Source of the DNA: Bimastos eiseni
Lineage: Eukaryota; Annelida; Clitellata; Crassiclitellata; Lumbricidae
NCBI GenBank assembly: GCA_959347315.1
Contig: OY365817.1
Span: forward strand, 4,570,643-4,634,642
Direction: 5' to 3'
Length of the DNA stretch: 64,000 bases
In this document: piece by piece, positions 62,302 through 64,000 of the stretch
Layout: every line of letters starts with the position of its first letter
Position numbering within the stretch: position 1 is the stretch's first letter
Notes under the pieces: generated by a model
The model's database searches: none
What the model was told of the DNA's origin: nothing
The model's input: only the letters and a program-made list of their open reading frames with translations
Position numbers and translations under genes: made by a program

Positions 62302-63102
62302 TAGTGTTGTTTTAATAATAATGTTTTAATTTTAGTTTTAGTTATGATTGTTAGTCTTCATTTTTAGTTTTAGTTGCGATTGCTTTTCAACTCTAGTTTT
62401 AGTTGTGATTGCTTCTCAACTCTAGTTTTAGTTGCTATGTCTCAATTATAGTTTTAGTTTTGTCAATTAAAGTTTTGCTTAAGGTAGCTGATTTTAGTGT
62501 AAGTAAGCTAACTATAGTTTATAAGTACTTATAATTATAGTTTAGCTTAAGTATGCTAATTACAGCTTTGGCAATTTAATATAAAAGCTGTAGCAATAAT
62601 ATTTTAATTCTAATTTAATTCTAATCAAATGTCAATGATAGACCATAATTATTATATCCTACCATTGATATTCGTCACACGTGAGGCCAAAGACGAGAGA
62701 AATTTCAACATTTCTGAATTAATTAAGTGAACTTTTTGCAGTACGTAACATACATTTTTGCTAAATAAAAAACATAGGATTCGAATTTGAGGTAAACGGT
62801 AACCAGAGGTAGACACATATCATTCTCCTCGTGCGTCTTAACACAGATGAACAATTACTAGAAAAGGTCATGTAAGGCATAACGTCACGTCATTAGCAGA
62901 ATTATGTACAAATCATGCAAACAACGAATAGGCGCCTAAGTTAGGAACATTTCCAAGCAGAAATATTTGTTTTATTCTGCCTAAATATCGTTTTAGTTTT
63001 CGTTGCATCTATTTTTGTTTAGTTTTAGTTTTAATTGCCACAAATTTAGTTTTAGTTGGTCTTGTGATTTTGTTTTAGTTTTCGTTAACGAAAACAACAC
63101 TA
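62302..63102. mobile_element. hAT-like element with ttttagttttagttg subterminal repeats
   Basis: It begins TAGTGTTGTTTTAATAA and ends gttaacgaaaacaacacta (inverted TAGTGTTGTTTTCGTTAAC). Flanks acgacaag (62294-62301) and atggcgag (63103-63110) match at only 5/8, all differences transitions. Many ttttagttttagttg units lie inside both ends. It is upstream of the first visible CASP2 exon. Confidence 0.65.
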
Positions 63103-63119
63103 ATGGCGAGAAAATTTGA

Positions 63120-63275
63120 TATCTGCATATCTCTGTATGTTTATATGTATATATATAGAGGTATGTATATATGTAGGTATATATGTATATAGGTCTATAT
63201 GTATATATGTGTGTACATATGTATGTATATATAAATCCATGTATATATGCATATATGTATATATATATATATATA
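63120..63275. repeat. (TATG)n/(TA)n microsatellite
   Basis: A tatatgtatata-type run abutting the mariner end. Confidence 0.93.
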
Positions 63276-64000
63276 CACTGTGTCCCAATTGAACTGATAC
63301 CCTTTTTGTTTTTACGAAAAATCCGTGAATTCTAAATGTTATTCAATAGCATTTCACAGACTGAAAGAGGGATAAATTACCAGTGTCATCTGAAAATTTA
63401 ATCAAATTCTATGAACAGGGTCCAAAGTTATGCACATTCAAATGTGGACGAATAAAATTCGAACTATCTAACTTGTAAAAATTCATAATTTTTTTAACTT
63501 TACAACAACGACTTGAAGACAGCAACATTTAAAATGGATCCGAGACAAATGTTCTTCCTCAAAGCTGATGTTCAAAATGTCCGCCATTAGCTCGATTACA
63601 TGCTCTAAGGCGATCGCGCCATTCATCGATTGCACGATCAACAATTTCTTGATCACAGCGACTCCATCCTCCTCAACTTGCTGTTTGAGATGGTCAACGT
63701 CGTGTATGCGGATTTGATAAACACGTTCTGGAAGGACGCTCCATATCTTTTAGTCGAGCGGATTGAGAGTTTTTGTGACGGCATACATTTTAATAAGTAA
63801 GGCATGCAGTTTGCTAAAAAATATTATTTTCTTTTACTTGTTGGAAAGTTCAAATTTTGTTTGTCCAAATTCGAATGTGCATAACTTTGGACTGATAAAA
63901 TTTTATGAAATTTTTACACGACATTAGTAATTTATCTCTCTTTAAGTCTGCACACTTTCATTTCGTTATGTTTAGAATTGGCTGATTTATTACCAAGAGA
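63276..64000 (-). mobile_element. Mariner-like element, truncated by window edge
   Basis: It starts cactgtgtcccaattgaact directly after TA. The minus strand encodes CDQEIVDRAIDEWRDRLRAC, then NRANGGHFEHQL, the C terminus of mariner transposases. A long inverted repeat (63330-63460 against 63845-63965) encloses this remnant, so most of the transposase is deleted. Confidence 0.82.

Noticed and set aside
1..64000. CRISPR array
   Set aside because: Many direct repeats exist, but none has the unique spacers of constant size that define CRISPR; the sequence is eukaryotic with spliced genes.

Overview
This is intron-rich animal nuclear DNA, AT-rich and packed with transposons and tandem repeats. 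Five conserved bilaterian genes can be assembled exon by exon, with matching splice phases at every joined boundary. They retain vertebrate-like domain architecture. The repeat content and the frequent taggcctac-type words suggest a marine invertebrate, perhaps an echinoderm or other ambulacrarian. That assignment is an inference with low confidence.

Layout. (1) 1-3493: the window opens inside a hAT-like DNA element, with a second hAT-like element nested in it. (2) 4871-21086 (+): a sodium/solute cotransporter of the SGLT (SLC5) type, 13 exons, lacking only its first coding exon. Its introns hold a 63-bp higher-order repeat just upstream, several hAT-like elements, a Helitron, a LINE, a mariner and long microsatellites. 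(3) 24862-30780 (+): protein phosphatase inhibitor 2 (PPP1R2), four exons including a 35-nt microexon. (4) 31344-39822 (-): ZMYND12, eight exons, complete (375 aa). (5) 42203-54481 (+): CSTF1 (CstF-50, WD40), 13 exons, complete (430 aa). (6) 58201-62223 (-): six exons of a caspase-2-like initiator caspase, missing the first part of the CARD and the last exon. (7) 62302-64000: another hAT-like element and the start of a mariner. PPP1R2/ZMYND12 and CSTF1/CASP2 are convergent pairs; ZMYND12/CSTF1 are divergent. The genes do not form a common pathway; they look like ordinary unlinked housekeeping, transport and apoptosis genes.

The most notable non-genic structure is the number of non-autonomous hAT-like elements. 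At least nine pairs of inverted CAG...CTG-type (or TAAGG...CCTTA) ends are flanked by 8-bp direct repeats that match at 8/8 or 7/8 positions, and two more are weaker. Several carry amplified short motifs near their ends, including two copies of one family built on a GACCAAGACC minisatellite. Two copies of another family each contain a short segment that also occurs elsewhere in the window. Two Helitron copies, a 5'-truncated LINE with a 24-bp target duplication just behind the CSTF1 poly(A) signal, two mariners and three tRNA-derived SINE copies complete the picture. I see no convincing wholly new gene system; the novelty lies in the mobile-element architecture.
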